From Erysipelotrichaceae bacterium (GTDB lineage Bacteria > Bacillota_I > Bacilli_A > Erysipelotrichales > Coprobacillaceae): a DNA stretch of 64,000 bases. Where the stretch lies: positions 35,217 to 99,216 of the forward strand of contig JAJQFG010000038.1 in assembly GCA_021201315.1 (NCBI GenBank). Reading direction: 5' to 3'. The translations under genes were made by a program, and so were the position numbers. The notes under the pieces were generated by a model that had not been told where the DNA came from, did not search any database, and worked only from the letters and a program-made list of their open reading frames with translations. Shown piece after piece: positions 57,557 to 64,000 of the stretch; within the stretch, counting starts at the first letter, position 1; each line of letters starts with the position of its first letter.

Positions 57557-57663
57557 AAGGTATAATAATTTCATGAACATAACGGAAAATTATTACACCT
57601 TGGATATACTATAACACAAGGTGTAATAATATGCAATATAAATATGGATTATTTTACACTTTT
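57557..57663. promoter_or_regulatory. XRE operator array with repA promoter
   Basis: Perfect 14-bp inverted repeat ATTATTACACCTTG (57589-57602) / CAAGGTGTAATAAT (57617-57630). Looser copies flank it: AAGGTATAATAAT (57557-57569) and TTTTACACTTTT (57652-57663). The minus-strand promoter TTGCAT, 17-bp spacer, TATAGT (57608-57636) overlaps the right arm, so a bound repressor would block repA. The divergent XRE gene starts at 57684. With the antisense RNA this accounts for the 309-base gap 57375-57683. Confidence 0.72.
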
Positions 57664-57683
57664 ATTTATTAGAGGAGGCTATT

Positions 57684-58352
57684 ATGTATTTTAGTAGATA
57701 TATGAAAGTACTACGTTTACAAAATTATATGACTCAAGCAGAGTTTGCAAATAAATTAGGAATCAGTGTTGATGCAATTAAGAAAATTGAAAGTGGTGCT
57801 ACCAGGCTACCAAGTTCCAAGGTCTTAAAAGCCTTGTCCAAATTTACTGGTAAAAATGAAGTAGAAGTTATGAAGCTTATTTTATATGGTGAAACTGCTA
57901 CAAATGATCCTTACATAAAACGTGTTAGTGAAATGGCTTTAAGATATTTGGCTTATATGTATATTCATGGGTGGAATATTGTAAATTCATTTCACACGTT
58001 ACATGTTCATGATTTTGGAGATCATCAATTTGTAGGTGAGATTGCTAAAAAGAAGGATTCAAATTATTTGGTTTTGGTTGATATAATGAGCAAATACAAA
58101 TTAGATCAATATGGTTTTAAGGAGCCTTTCGATGCATTTAACTATTATACTATGATATTCATGGTGATGGTTTCTATTGATAAGGATTATAAAGCAATAA
58201 ATATATTATTTGATTATAATGATGAAGAAGAATTAAATGCGTATAATTCAGTTAAAAAGTTTAATACTAATAAGGTTAAGACACCTGTTTACTATGTATT
58301 ATTTGATAGTATTAAATGTGAGATTGTTGAAGAACATAAAATAGGCGGATAA
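57684..58352 (+). CDS. XRE-family regulator of the mobile element
   Basis: 222 residues. HTH at about 6-62 (MTQAEFANKLGISVDAIKKIESGATRLPSSKVLKAL); the other 160 residues are an effector-like domain with no motif I recognise. AGAGGAGG precedes the ATG. It is divergent from repA across the dyad array at 57557-57663 and is its probable repressor. Confidence 0.85.
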   Translation: MYFSRYMKVLRLQNYMTQAEFANKLGISVDAIKKIESGATRLPSSKVLKALSKFTGKNEVEVMKLILYGETATNDPYIKRVSEMALRYLAYMYIHGWNIVNSFHTLHVHDFGDHQFVGEIAKKKDSNYLVLVDIMSKYKLDQYGFKEPFDAFNYYTMIFMVMVSIDKDYKAINILFDYNDEEELNAYNSVKKFNTNKVKTPVYYVLFDSIKCEIVEEHKIGG

Positions 58353-58430
58353 TAAGAATAATATTTGAATGATTTTAACTAAGATAAAACGATGTTTTAT
58401 TATATATAATAATAAGAGGAGATGATATCT

Positions 58431-59990
58431 ATGAACATAAAAGATTTACAAGAAAATGCACACTATATTATTGAAAATAATAGTGTTGAATGTGATTATG
58501 TTGAATATAAGAAATCATATAAACAAAGCGATAAGATTTTAAAGACTTTATGTGCTTTTGCGAATAATTATATGAATAGAAATTATGGTTATCTTTTTAT
58601 TGGTGTTGAAGAAGTAAATAATACTGAAAACAACATAAAAGCTATTCCACAAAGACCTATACTAGGGTTGGATGAAGGTCAGTTGGAAGCTGCAGAGAAT
58701 CATGTAAGAGCTTTATTTAAGCATGTTCAACCTACACCTACATGCCATTTTGTTTTTGATAAAATAGATGATAGATGGTATATGGTGGTGATAGTAGAGC
58801 CTAGTATGAGATTAACAGAAGTTACTGACAAAGGAGCACGAGCAACAGGTTTACCTAAAGGTGGACGTTATATACGTATAAATCGTGATACTGTTTTGCC
58901 TTCAACTAGACAAGAATTTGAGTTATTAAGAAAATTTGCTGGTTATTCTTTTTGTGATGATTTTCATGATAGAGCAACAATTGAAGATTTGAATTATAAT
59001 CATATGAGCGAATATCTTGTCAAAACAGGAGCAGCTGAAGACATAAAAAAATTACCTAAAGAAGAAATGGCTAGAGCTTTGAAACTTGTCGGAGAAGATG
59101 AATATAATAAAGATAGAGTAAAGAATTTTGCTTTGCTTATGTTTGCCGACAGACCAGAAGATTTTATACCTGGGGCGCATGTAGAAATTATCATGGAAAG
59201 TGATGATGGTACATCTCGCATGGAATCTTTAAAATTTGATGGGCCTATTTGGGTACAAGCACAACAAGTAAGAGATTTTTTCAAAGGTTCAATTGGTCGT
59301 TCATATACAATTCGAGAAAGTGGAAATATTTATCATCGTATTGTTAAAAACTGGCCTGATATTGCTTGGAATGAGTTTTCAACAAATATGATCGTCCACA
59401 AAAACTATGATGATCCAAATTATGCAGGTATATATATTTATCCTGATCGTATTTCATTTACCAACCATAATAGACCATTACCACCACTAACTATTAAGGA
59501 TTTAAATGAGAAAACAACTTTTGATATAAGAACATACTTAAATCCACAAATTAAAGATATGTTTTATGCATTACATCTTATAGAATCTTATGGATCAGGT
59601 ATTAGAAGAGCAAAAGATGCTTTAGCAGAAAACGGCAATCCTGCACCTGTATTTTATCCAGATAATGATTATGATGACTATACACAAGTCATTATGTATA
59701 TTAATGAAGAATATAAAGAATATAAGGATAAAGATGATAAAACTAATGGTTCTAATACAATCGTTTTATTTGATTTATCTACGTTACCAAATAATCAAAG
59801 AATTGTATTTGAGACAATAGTTAAAAATCCAGGATTAAGAGCACCAGCTATTAGTGAAATGAGTGGCTTAAAAGAAAAAGCAGTTAGTAATGCTATTTCT
59901 AAATTGAAAAAAAGTGATTTAATAGAATTTATTGGTACTCCTAGAAAAGGTGGCTACTATCAAAAGATTAATGATCAAAATGCTGAATAG
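58431..59990 (+). CDS. AlbA_2/Schlafen-like regulator with GHKL-type and winged-helix domains
   Basis: 519 residues from ATG 58431, after AGAGGAG. An N-terminal AlbA_2 domain (about 15-135: VEYKKSYKQSDKILKTLCAFANNY...GYLFIGVEE), a HATPase_c_4-like domain (about 290-400, with ESYGSGIRRAKDAL), and a C-terminal winged helix (about 450-510). Such proteins are usually annotated as RecG-like or ATP-binding transcriptional regulators and are frequent on mobile elements. After the stop the same frame continues into V-V-S-K codon repeats, broken by another stop. Confidence 0.85.
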   Translation: MNIKDLQENAHYIIENNSVECDYVEYKKSYKQSDKILKTLCAFANNYMNRNYGYLFIGVEEVNNTENNIKAIPQRPILGLDEGQLEAAENHVRALFKHVQPTPTCHFVFDKIDDRWYMVVIVEPSMRLTEVTDKGARATGLPKGGRYIRINRDTVLPSTRQEFELLRKFAGYSFCDDFHDRATIEDLNYNHMSEYLVKTGAAEDIKKLPKEEMARALKLVGEDEYNKDRVKNFALLMFADRPEDFIPGAHVEIIMESDDGTSRMESLKFDGPIWVQAQQVRDFFKGSIGRSYTIRESGNIYHRIVKNWPDIAWNEFSTNMIVHKNYDDPNYAGIYIYPDRISFTNHNRPLPPLTIKDLNEKTTFDIRTYLNPQIKDMFYALHLIESYGSGIRRAKDALAENGNPAPVFYPDNDYDDYTQVIMYINEEYKEYKDKDDKTNGSNTIVLFDLSTLPNNQRIVFETIVKNPGLRAPAISEMSGLKEKAVSNAISKLKKSDLIEFIGTPRKGGYYQKINDQNAE

Positions 59991-60045
59991 GTAGTAGGTT
60001 AAGTAGTAAGTAAAGTAGTTAGTAAAGTGGTAAGTAAGTTATAAT
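59991..60045 (+). repeat. 12-bp repeats (V-V-S-K codons) after the AlbA_2 gene
   Basis: In frame with the preceding gene but past its TAG: V-V-G-stop, then three V-V-S-K units and a second stop. Homologous repeats recur at 61356-61439 and, degraded, at 63166-63200. Confidence 0.6.
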
Positions 60046-60119
60046 TAAAAATAAATGGGAAAATTAAGTATGAGATTATAATGATTTAAATGCCTAGAAA
60101 TATATAAATTTTATGATTT

Positions 60120-60234
60120 GTGAACGACCGTGAACGAAAATTTCAATATAATATCTAAAAAAATATTGATAATAAGCTGATATTTTTTTTCTTGGTGAAT
60201 AAAAAGGCTTAAAAATGTGAACGACCGTGAACGA
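60120..60234 (+). repeat. GTGAACGA repeats
   Basis: GTGAACGA occurs in pairs, 10 bp apart, at 60120/60130 and 60217/60227. A third pair (second member CTGAACGA) is at 62964/62974 in the right-hand module. The rest of the 480-base gap 59991-60471 shows no gene. Confidence 0.55.
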
Positions 60235-60369
60235 AAATTATTAGAGAGGATTGGTTATATATAATAGGTAAATATAGTATTGAAAAACAACTAGGAAAAT
60301 TAGAGATAAATATGGAAGACTATATTCTAAATCAGTAGGAAAAAATCTTTATAGTATTTATTATAAGCA

Positions 60370-60436
60370 AATTTCGCCAACAGTGTTGGCGAAATTCAAA
60401 GCAAGAAATCGTCAACACTGTCGACGATTTTATAAT
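60370..60436 (+). promoter_or_regulatory. two palindromes before the AbiEi-like operon
   Basis: Palindrome 1 (60370-60396) pairs AATTTCGCCAACA with TGTTGGCGAAATT around one G. Palindrome 2 (60406-60430) pairs AAATCGTCAACA with TGTCGACGATTT with one mismatch. Centres are 35 bp apart. TATAAT at 60431-60436 touches the second, so binding there would cover a -35 region. Confidence 0.65.
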
Positions 60437-60471
60437 ATATAATTGTTTAAATAAGGGGCGATATTGTTATA

Positions 60472-60618
60472 ATGAGTAATGAATTTTATGATACATTAGA
60501 TAAAATAAATCAAGTTGATCAAGCGATTTTTGAGTCTGAACAGGATGTATTAAACGGAAATGAACCAAAGGATGCTATTTCTGTTTTTGAAAGTTTAGAG
60601 AAGAAGTATTTTGTATAG
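60472..60618 (+). CDS. 48-residue acidic protein, possible antitoxin
   Basis: ATG 60472 is preceded by AAGGGGCG. The sequence is acidic and helical (NQVDQAIFESEQDVLNGNE, then AISVFESLEKKYF), resembling the C-terminal, toxin-wrapping part of small type II antitoxins. It precedes the AbiEi-like gene by 37 bases under the double palindrome. No RelE-type toxin follows, so the pairing is unusual. Confidence 0.5.
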   Translation: MSNEFYDTLDKINQVDQAIFESEQDVLNGNEPKDAISVFESLEKKYFV

Positions 60619-60655
60619 TTTTTAGTAAAAGTCTTGTGACATAAGAGGCAATCTT

Positions 60656-61273
60656 GTGAATTATAATGAAATGATAGTTGATTATATAGATAATTGTCCT
60701 TTTGATGAACCTATTTTCTTTGAAGAAATCAAAGAGTACTTTCAGGGTATTATTGATATTCATACTATCAATGTATATTTAAATAGGTTGGTGCATGATA
60801 ATAAAATTGTTCAATATCAAAAGGGAGTCTATTATAAGCCAACAATGGGATTATTTGGTGATAAAAAGTTAAATGTTAATAAGGTTATTGAAAAGAAATA
60901 TATAAAAGATAATCAAGGTTATAAAGGATATTATGCTGGTGCAGCATTATTTAACAGATTAGGACTAACAACTCAAGTTCCTAGAACACTACTAATAATC
61001 ACTAATGAATGTTCAAATAAAAACGATTACTATAACAAAAATTTAGGAGTTATTATTAGAAAACCTAAAATTGAAATAACTGATAAAAATTATAAATATT
61101 TGCAGTTGATTGATATATTGTTAAACCAAGACCATATAAATATAGAAGTTGTAAATGAAAAAGATATTATTTATCAGTTTATTAGTGGCAATCAACTTGA
61201 AATGGAAGAACTGTTTAAATATGCTGCACTAACTGAAAGTAAAAATGTTATAGATAAATTACATGATTTATGA
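60656..61273 (+). CDS. AbiEi/DUF6088-like winged-helix protein
   Basis: 205 residues from GTG 60656, 8 bases after AGAGG. An N-terminal winged helix (about 1-60: IDNCPFDEPIFFEEIKEYF...INVYLNRLVHDNKIVQYQKGVYY) is followed by the GYYAGAALFNRLGLTTQVP segment typical of DUF6088/AbiEi antitoxins. In type IV systems AbiEi represses its own promoter through inverted repeats and is followed by the nucleotidyltransferase AbiEii; none is present here. Confidence 0.72.
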   Translation: MNYNEMIVDYIDNCPFDEPIFFEEIKEYFQGIIDIHTINVYLNRLVHDNKIVQYQKGVYYKPTMGLFGDKKLNVNKVIEKKYIKDNQGYKGYYAGAALFNRLGLTTQVPRTLLIITNECSNKNDYYNKNLGVIIRKPKIEITDKNYKYLQLIDILLNQDHINIEVVNEKDIIYQFISGNQLEMEELFKYAALTESKNVIDKLHDL

Positions 61274-61323
61274 TTAAGAATAAAATAAAAAAACAAATAA
61301 ATAATACTTGTTGACAACTACTA

Positions 61324-61443
61324 TAAAAGATGGCTATTCTCAACAAAGATTACGAGTAGTAAGTAAAGTAGTAAGTAAAGTAGTAAGTAAAGTAGTAAGT
61401 AAAGTAGTAAGTAAAGTAATGACTAAAGTAGGAACTAAATTGT
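61324..61443 (+). pseudogene. remnant of an AlbA_2-protein C-terminus with V-V-S-K repeats
   Basis: An open stretch reading KDGYSQQRLR then five perfect 12-bp GTAGTAAGTAAA units (61356-61415) and two degenerate ones, ending at TAA. K-x-GY-x-Q matches the end of the winged helix of the intact protein at 58431. The rest of the gap 61274-61616 shows no gene. Confidence 0.55.
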
Positions 61444-61538
61444 AAAGTAAGTTGGCAAGTAAAGTAAAAAATATCCAATTCATTTTATGTAGTGGCTGCA
61501 CTATTGGATGCATTTTATAAATATTTATGAATTACTAA

Positions 61539-61774
<236 letters not shown>

Positions 61775-61883
61775 GTTGATTAAATCAACTTATTTTATAC
61801 TTTGAAAAGACGTCAAATATACACTTTAGTATCTGCTTTGATTAAAAAATATTGATTATATCAATATAATTTATGTATAAAAA

Positions 61884-61911
61884 GGTACACCAGGTACACA
61901 CTTTGGTACAC
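61884..61911 (+). repeat. three GGTACAC repeats, right copy
   Basis: At 61884, 61893 and 61905, with the same spacing as at 48990-49017. Confidence 0.55.
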
Positions 61912-61971
61912 ACTTTTATTCAAAAAAACTTGATTGTATCAATATAATTTTAATTTTATAAATCATTAATA

Positions 61972-62008
61972 AAGCGTATGTGTTTATTAAAACATATACG
62001 CTTTTATA
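61972..62008 (+). terminator. terminator, right copy
   Basis: AAGCGTATGTGTT/AACATATACGCTT stem with T-tail, the counterpart of 49041-49076. Confidence 0.72.
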
Positions 62009-62066
62009 TTAACTTAAAAACCAATTTAAAATAATGAAAGTGGCTGCATACAGATTTTATTATATA

Positions 62067-62107
62067 TTTCAATATATATTGAAATATATAATAAAGTTAT
62101 TTATAAT
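62067..62107 (+). promoter_or_regulatory. PadR promoter/operator, right copy
   Basis: The same 18-bp palindrome TTTCAATATATATTGAAA at 62067-62084, -35 TTGAAA inside it, 17-bp spacer and TATAAT at 62102-62107. The spacer sequence differs from the left copy while the elements are kept. Confidence 0.85.
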
Positions 62108-62126
62108 AAATTTTGTGAGGTGCTTT

Positions 62127-62465
62127 ATGTCAAAAAATACAAATTTTTTATTTAAATTAGATTTACTAATACTAAGTTTATTGATGGAAAAGGATTGTTA
62201 TGGATATGAAATGACGAAGATTATATCGAAAGAATCAAACAATCTTATTGTTCCTAAAGTAGGTACATTATATCCAACTTTACATGAATTATTAGATAAT
62301 AAATATATTTCTAGTTATGAACAATATATTGGTACTAAAGCTAGAGTTTATTATCATATAGAAGAGAGTGGAAAAACATATTATCAGTCGATAGTTAAAG
62401 ATTATCATGATTTGGTCAAAGCTATTGATTCTATTGTTAAGAAAGGGGAAGATAATAATGAGTAG
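62127..62465 (+). CDS. PadR-family transcriptional regulator (copy B)
   Basis: 112 residues identical to copy A at 49326. ATG 62127 follows GTGAGGTG. It begins the right-hand, shortened module and overlaps the HAAS gene by 8 bases. Both copies would recognise both operators. Confidence 0.92.
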   Translation: MSKNTNFLFKLDLLILSLLMEKDCYGYEMTKIISKESNNLIVPKVGTLYPTLHELLDNKYISSYEQYIGTKARVYYHIEESGKTYYQSIVKDYHDLVKAIDSIVKKGEDNNE

Positions 62466-62685
62466 TATTGTTGATAAATATTGTAAAGAGGTTAAAAAGA
62501 ATTTACCTACATATGGAAAGAGTGAAAAGGAGCTATTAAACAATTTAAAACAACAAGGATTAGAAATACTCAATGATAATCCTGATATGACTTATGAAGT
62601 ATTTGTTAGGGAAATTGGGAGTCCTAATGAAGTTATTGTAAATTATTTTGGATTTGCTGATAATGATGAGTTGTTAAAAAATTGA
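62458..62685 (+). CDS. small HAAS-domain protein (copy B)
   Basis: 75 residues, two substitutions relative to copy A at 49657 (I to M and A to V near residues 48-52). Confidence 0.8.
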   Translation: MSSIVDKYCKEVKKNLPTYGKSEKELLNNLKQQGLEILNDNPDMTYEVFVREIGSPNEVIVNYFGFADNDELLKN

Positions 62686-62852
62686 ACAATAAAAAAATTA
62701 TTAAGAGATGTATTGTTATTGTAACAACAGCTATATTATTAGTGATTGGTTACGCAACATATAATATTATGTTAGAAATTGAAGAATCTAAAAGGGCACG
62801 TGTATATAAAATTGAGGAAATAATTGAAATCGAAGAGACTGTGGTCGAATAA
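62682..62852 (+). CDS. single-pass membrane mini-protein (copy B)
   Basis: 56 residues from TTG 62682 overlapping the HAAS stop. Same plan as 49881-50036 (basic start, helix, acidic tail) but with a changed helix and a longer tail (EIEEIIEIEETVVE-type). The secreted-protein and ABC genes that follow copy A are missing here. Confidence 0.62.
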   Translation: MNNKKIIKRCIVIVTTAILLVIGYATYNIMLEIEESKRARVYKIEEIIEIEETVVE

Positions 62853-63240
62853 AGATATATATGATTTCATATATATCATTGTTCCAAGTAAGACTAAATT
62901 AAAAATAACTATTATTAAAGAACAAGTGGTGAACAGCATAAGATTATAGAAATTTTATAATTTGTGAACGACCCTGAACGAAAATTATATGAGAGGATTA
63001 GTTAAATATATTAATAAGAAAATATAGTATTGAAAAATCATTTGACATGAAAAAAATTTATAATATTTATTAGAAGCACATTTCACCAACATTGTTGGTG
63101 ATTTGAAAAATGAATTCATAATACTTATTGGCATTCTTATAAAAGAAGATATTATTAAAAAATAAGTAGTGACTAAAGTAGTATGTAAAATGTAAAGTAA
63201 AATTATAAATACCCAATACATCATTATTTAATGATTGTAC
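62853..63240 (+). other. degraded right end of a second, related element
   Basis: No gene. It contains fragments homologous to the first element: the GTGAACGA/CTGAACGA pair (62964-62981), a palindrome TCACCAACA-T-TGTTGGTGA (63083-63101) matching those at 60370, and degenerate 12-bp V-V-S-K repeats (63166-63200). The order is the same as at 60120-61440, so this looks like an element with its middle deleted. Confidence 0.6.
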
Positions 63241-63273
63241 TATTCAAGTTTGGTTGCACATATGAAAAGTAAG

Positions 63274-63305
63274 AAGTGTCAGCAAGATGGACACTTTATT
63301 TTTAT
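63274..63305 (+). terminator. terminator-like hairpin before the NUDIX gene
   Basis: 7-bp stem AAGTGTC/GACACTT with a nine-base loop followed by TATTTTTAT. Confidence 0.6.
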
Positions 63306-63313
63306 GTTCTTTA

Positions 63314-63322
63314 TGTTACAAT
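63314..63322 (+). promoter_or_regulatory. extended -10 promoter of the NUDIX gene
   Basis: TGTTACAAT (TGn extended -10 with TACAAT at 63317-63322), 24 bases before the ATG; no good -35. Confidence 0.5.
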
Positions 63323-63345
63323 GAATATTGAAAGGATGAATAAAT

Positions 63346-63798
63346 ATGAATAAAGATAGATTTATGACACCATCAGCAGTATTTGGTGTCATTATACAAG
63401 ATAATCAAATGTTACTTCAAAAAAGACAAAACACAGGATATAGAGATGGTTATTATGACTTTGCTGCAACAGGCCATGTAGAAGATTTAGAAAAGCTTAC
63501 AACGGCAATGGTACGTGAATTCAAGGAAGAATTAAATATTGATATACTAGAAAAAAATTTAAAATTTATGACTATGACACATAGAAAAGATAAAGTATTT
63601 GGTACAATATATTATGATACTTATTTTCTAGTAACACATTATGAAGGAACACCTACAATCAATGAACCAAATAAATGTGAAGAACTTCAATGGTTTCCTT
63701 TAAATAATTTACCAGATAATTTAATAGATGATCGATTATGGTCATTCAATAATTATTTGGATCATATATATTATGGTGAATATGGATGGGATAATTAA
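63346..63798 (+). CDS. NUDIX hydrolase
   Basis: 150 residues. Nudix box from GHVEDLE to REFKEELNI fits GX5EX7REUXEEXGU except that the late glycine is asparagine; the metal-binding glutamates REFKEE are present. A small single-domain protein resembling 8-oxo-dGTP/nucleoside-diphosphate hydrolases of Bacillota, substrate uncertain. AAAGGATG precedes the ATG. Probably the first chromosomal gene beyond the mobile region. Confidence 0.9.
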   Translation: MNKDRFMTPSAVFGVIIQDNQMLLQKRQNTGYRDGYYDFAATGHVEDLEKLTTAMVREFKEELNIDILEKNLKFMTMTHRKDKVFGTIYYDTYFLVTHYEGTPTINEPNKCEELQWFPLNNLPDNLIDDRLWSFNNYLDHIYYGEYGWDN

Positions 63799-63815
63799 TT
63801 ATTTTCACAAAAATT

Positions 63816-63847
63816 CCATATGTATAGATTATAATCATTACATATGG
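63816..63847 (+). promoter_or_regulatory. dyad enclosing a -10 box and the ribosome site of the small membrane peptide
   Basis: CCATATGTA (63816-63824) and TACATATGG (63839-63847), 14-bp spacing, with TATAAT at 63830-63835 inside. The right arm runs into the ATGGAGG ribosome site. It may be an operator or an mRNA hairpin. Confidence 0.5.
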
Positions 63848-63857
63848 AGGAAGAGAT

Positions 63858-63950
63858 ATGGATGGCTTAGATCAATCACCATTATGGGGAATTATTGGTG
63901 TTATTATCGGATTAATAATATACGTTATAAAAAAGATAAGAGGAATATAA
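63858..63950 (+). CDS. 30-residue membrane peptide
   Basis: ATG 63858 follows TGGAGGAAG. It has one hydrophobic helix (about 9-24) and a basic end (KKIRGI), with a short acidic N-terminus. Size and layout resemble type I toxins or small regulatory membrane peptides; nothing more specific can be said. The window ends 50 bases later. Confidence 0.55.
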   Translation: MDGLDQSPLWGIIGVIIGLIIYVIKKIRGI

Positions 63951-64000
63951 AGTGTACCCCTTGTCAAGGACAATTAAATAAAAAAGAGTATTTTCATAGT

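Noticed and set aside
63941..64000. Possible insertion-sequence end (TGTACCCCTTGTCAAGGAC)
   Set aside because: The window stops before a transposase or a second inverted repeat could be seen.

Overview
The window is AT-rich (roughly 30% GC by eye), with strong AGGAGG-type ribosome binding sites, short U-tailed terminators, T-box leaders and tightly overlapping operons. This points to a low-GC Gram-positive bacterium (Bacillota). Gene style and content (ECF B12 uptake, MetH without its own reactivation domain, dual-ATPase ECF transporter) suggest a gut Erysipelotrichales-like organism, but that placement is inference. No rRNA, tRNA, CRISPR array or intact insertion sequence was found.

Layout. 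1-3.1 kb: end of an S1-domain protein, divIB/ftsQ, a phosphofructokinase with two changed active-site residues, and a membrane protein. 3.1-9.7 kb: a membrane-protein/XRE pair behind a dyad-flanked promoter, two MacB-like ABC proteins, and convergent genes for a degenerate GHKL kinase and a LytTR regulator. 9.7-13.6 kb (minus strand): the methionine operon metF, MetH-reactivation protein, metH. 13.7-16.9 kb: an RNA-centred island with a type III toxin-antitoxin locus (36-nt pseudoknot repeats, terminator, ToxN), a metallophosphoesterase, and a Ro60/TROVE gene broken by a 13-bp tandem duplication. 17.1-23.4 kb: a cobalamin-riboswitch operon encoding a DUF4430 lipoprotein, the ECF transporter T, A-A and S subunits, and a large surface protein. 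23.6-41.1 kb: an eleven-gene operon built around a tubulin/FtsZ-like protein, two zinc-ribbon GTPases, two vWA membrane proteins and several unknowns. It matches the FtsZ-like (FtsZl-2) membrane-remodelling system proposed from genome context, and is the best candidate here for an undescribed system. 41.1-49 kb: T-box-controlled metG and lysS, with an AraC regulator, a HAAS membrane protein, YggS and two unknown genes between them.

48.8-63.3 kb is mobile DNA inserted at the 3' end of lysS. A 95-bp identical block covering the last codons of lysS occurs at 48864-48958 and again at 61680-61774. Between the two copies lie a PadR/HAAS module, two secreted small proteins with an ABC transporter, a tyrosine integrase, an excisionase-like protein, a MobV relaxase with a candidate oriT, a RepA-like ATPase with a likely antisense copy-control RNA, an XRE regulator, an AlbA_2/Schlafen-like regulator and an AbiEi-like gene. 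To the right of the second copy is a shortened version of a related element (second PadR/HAAS module, degraded repeats), so two related elements appear to have inserted in tandem. The window ends with a NUDIX hydrolase and a 30-residue membrane peptide.

Functional links. MetH needs cobalamin, and the riboswitch operon 5 kb away imports it. ToxN, the phosphoesterase and Ro60 all concern RNA. The PadR-type operator palindrome recurs, in partial form, at the promoter of the secreted-protein/ABC genes, so one regulator may control both.
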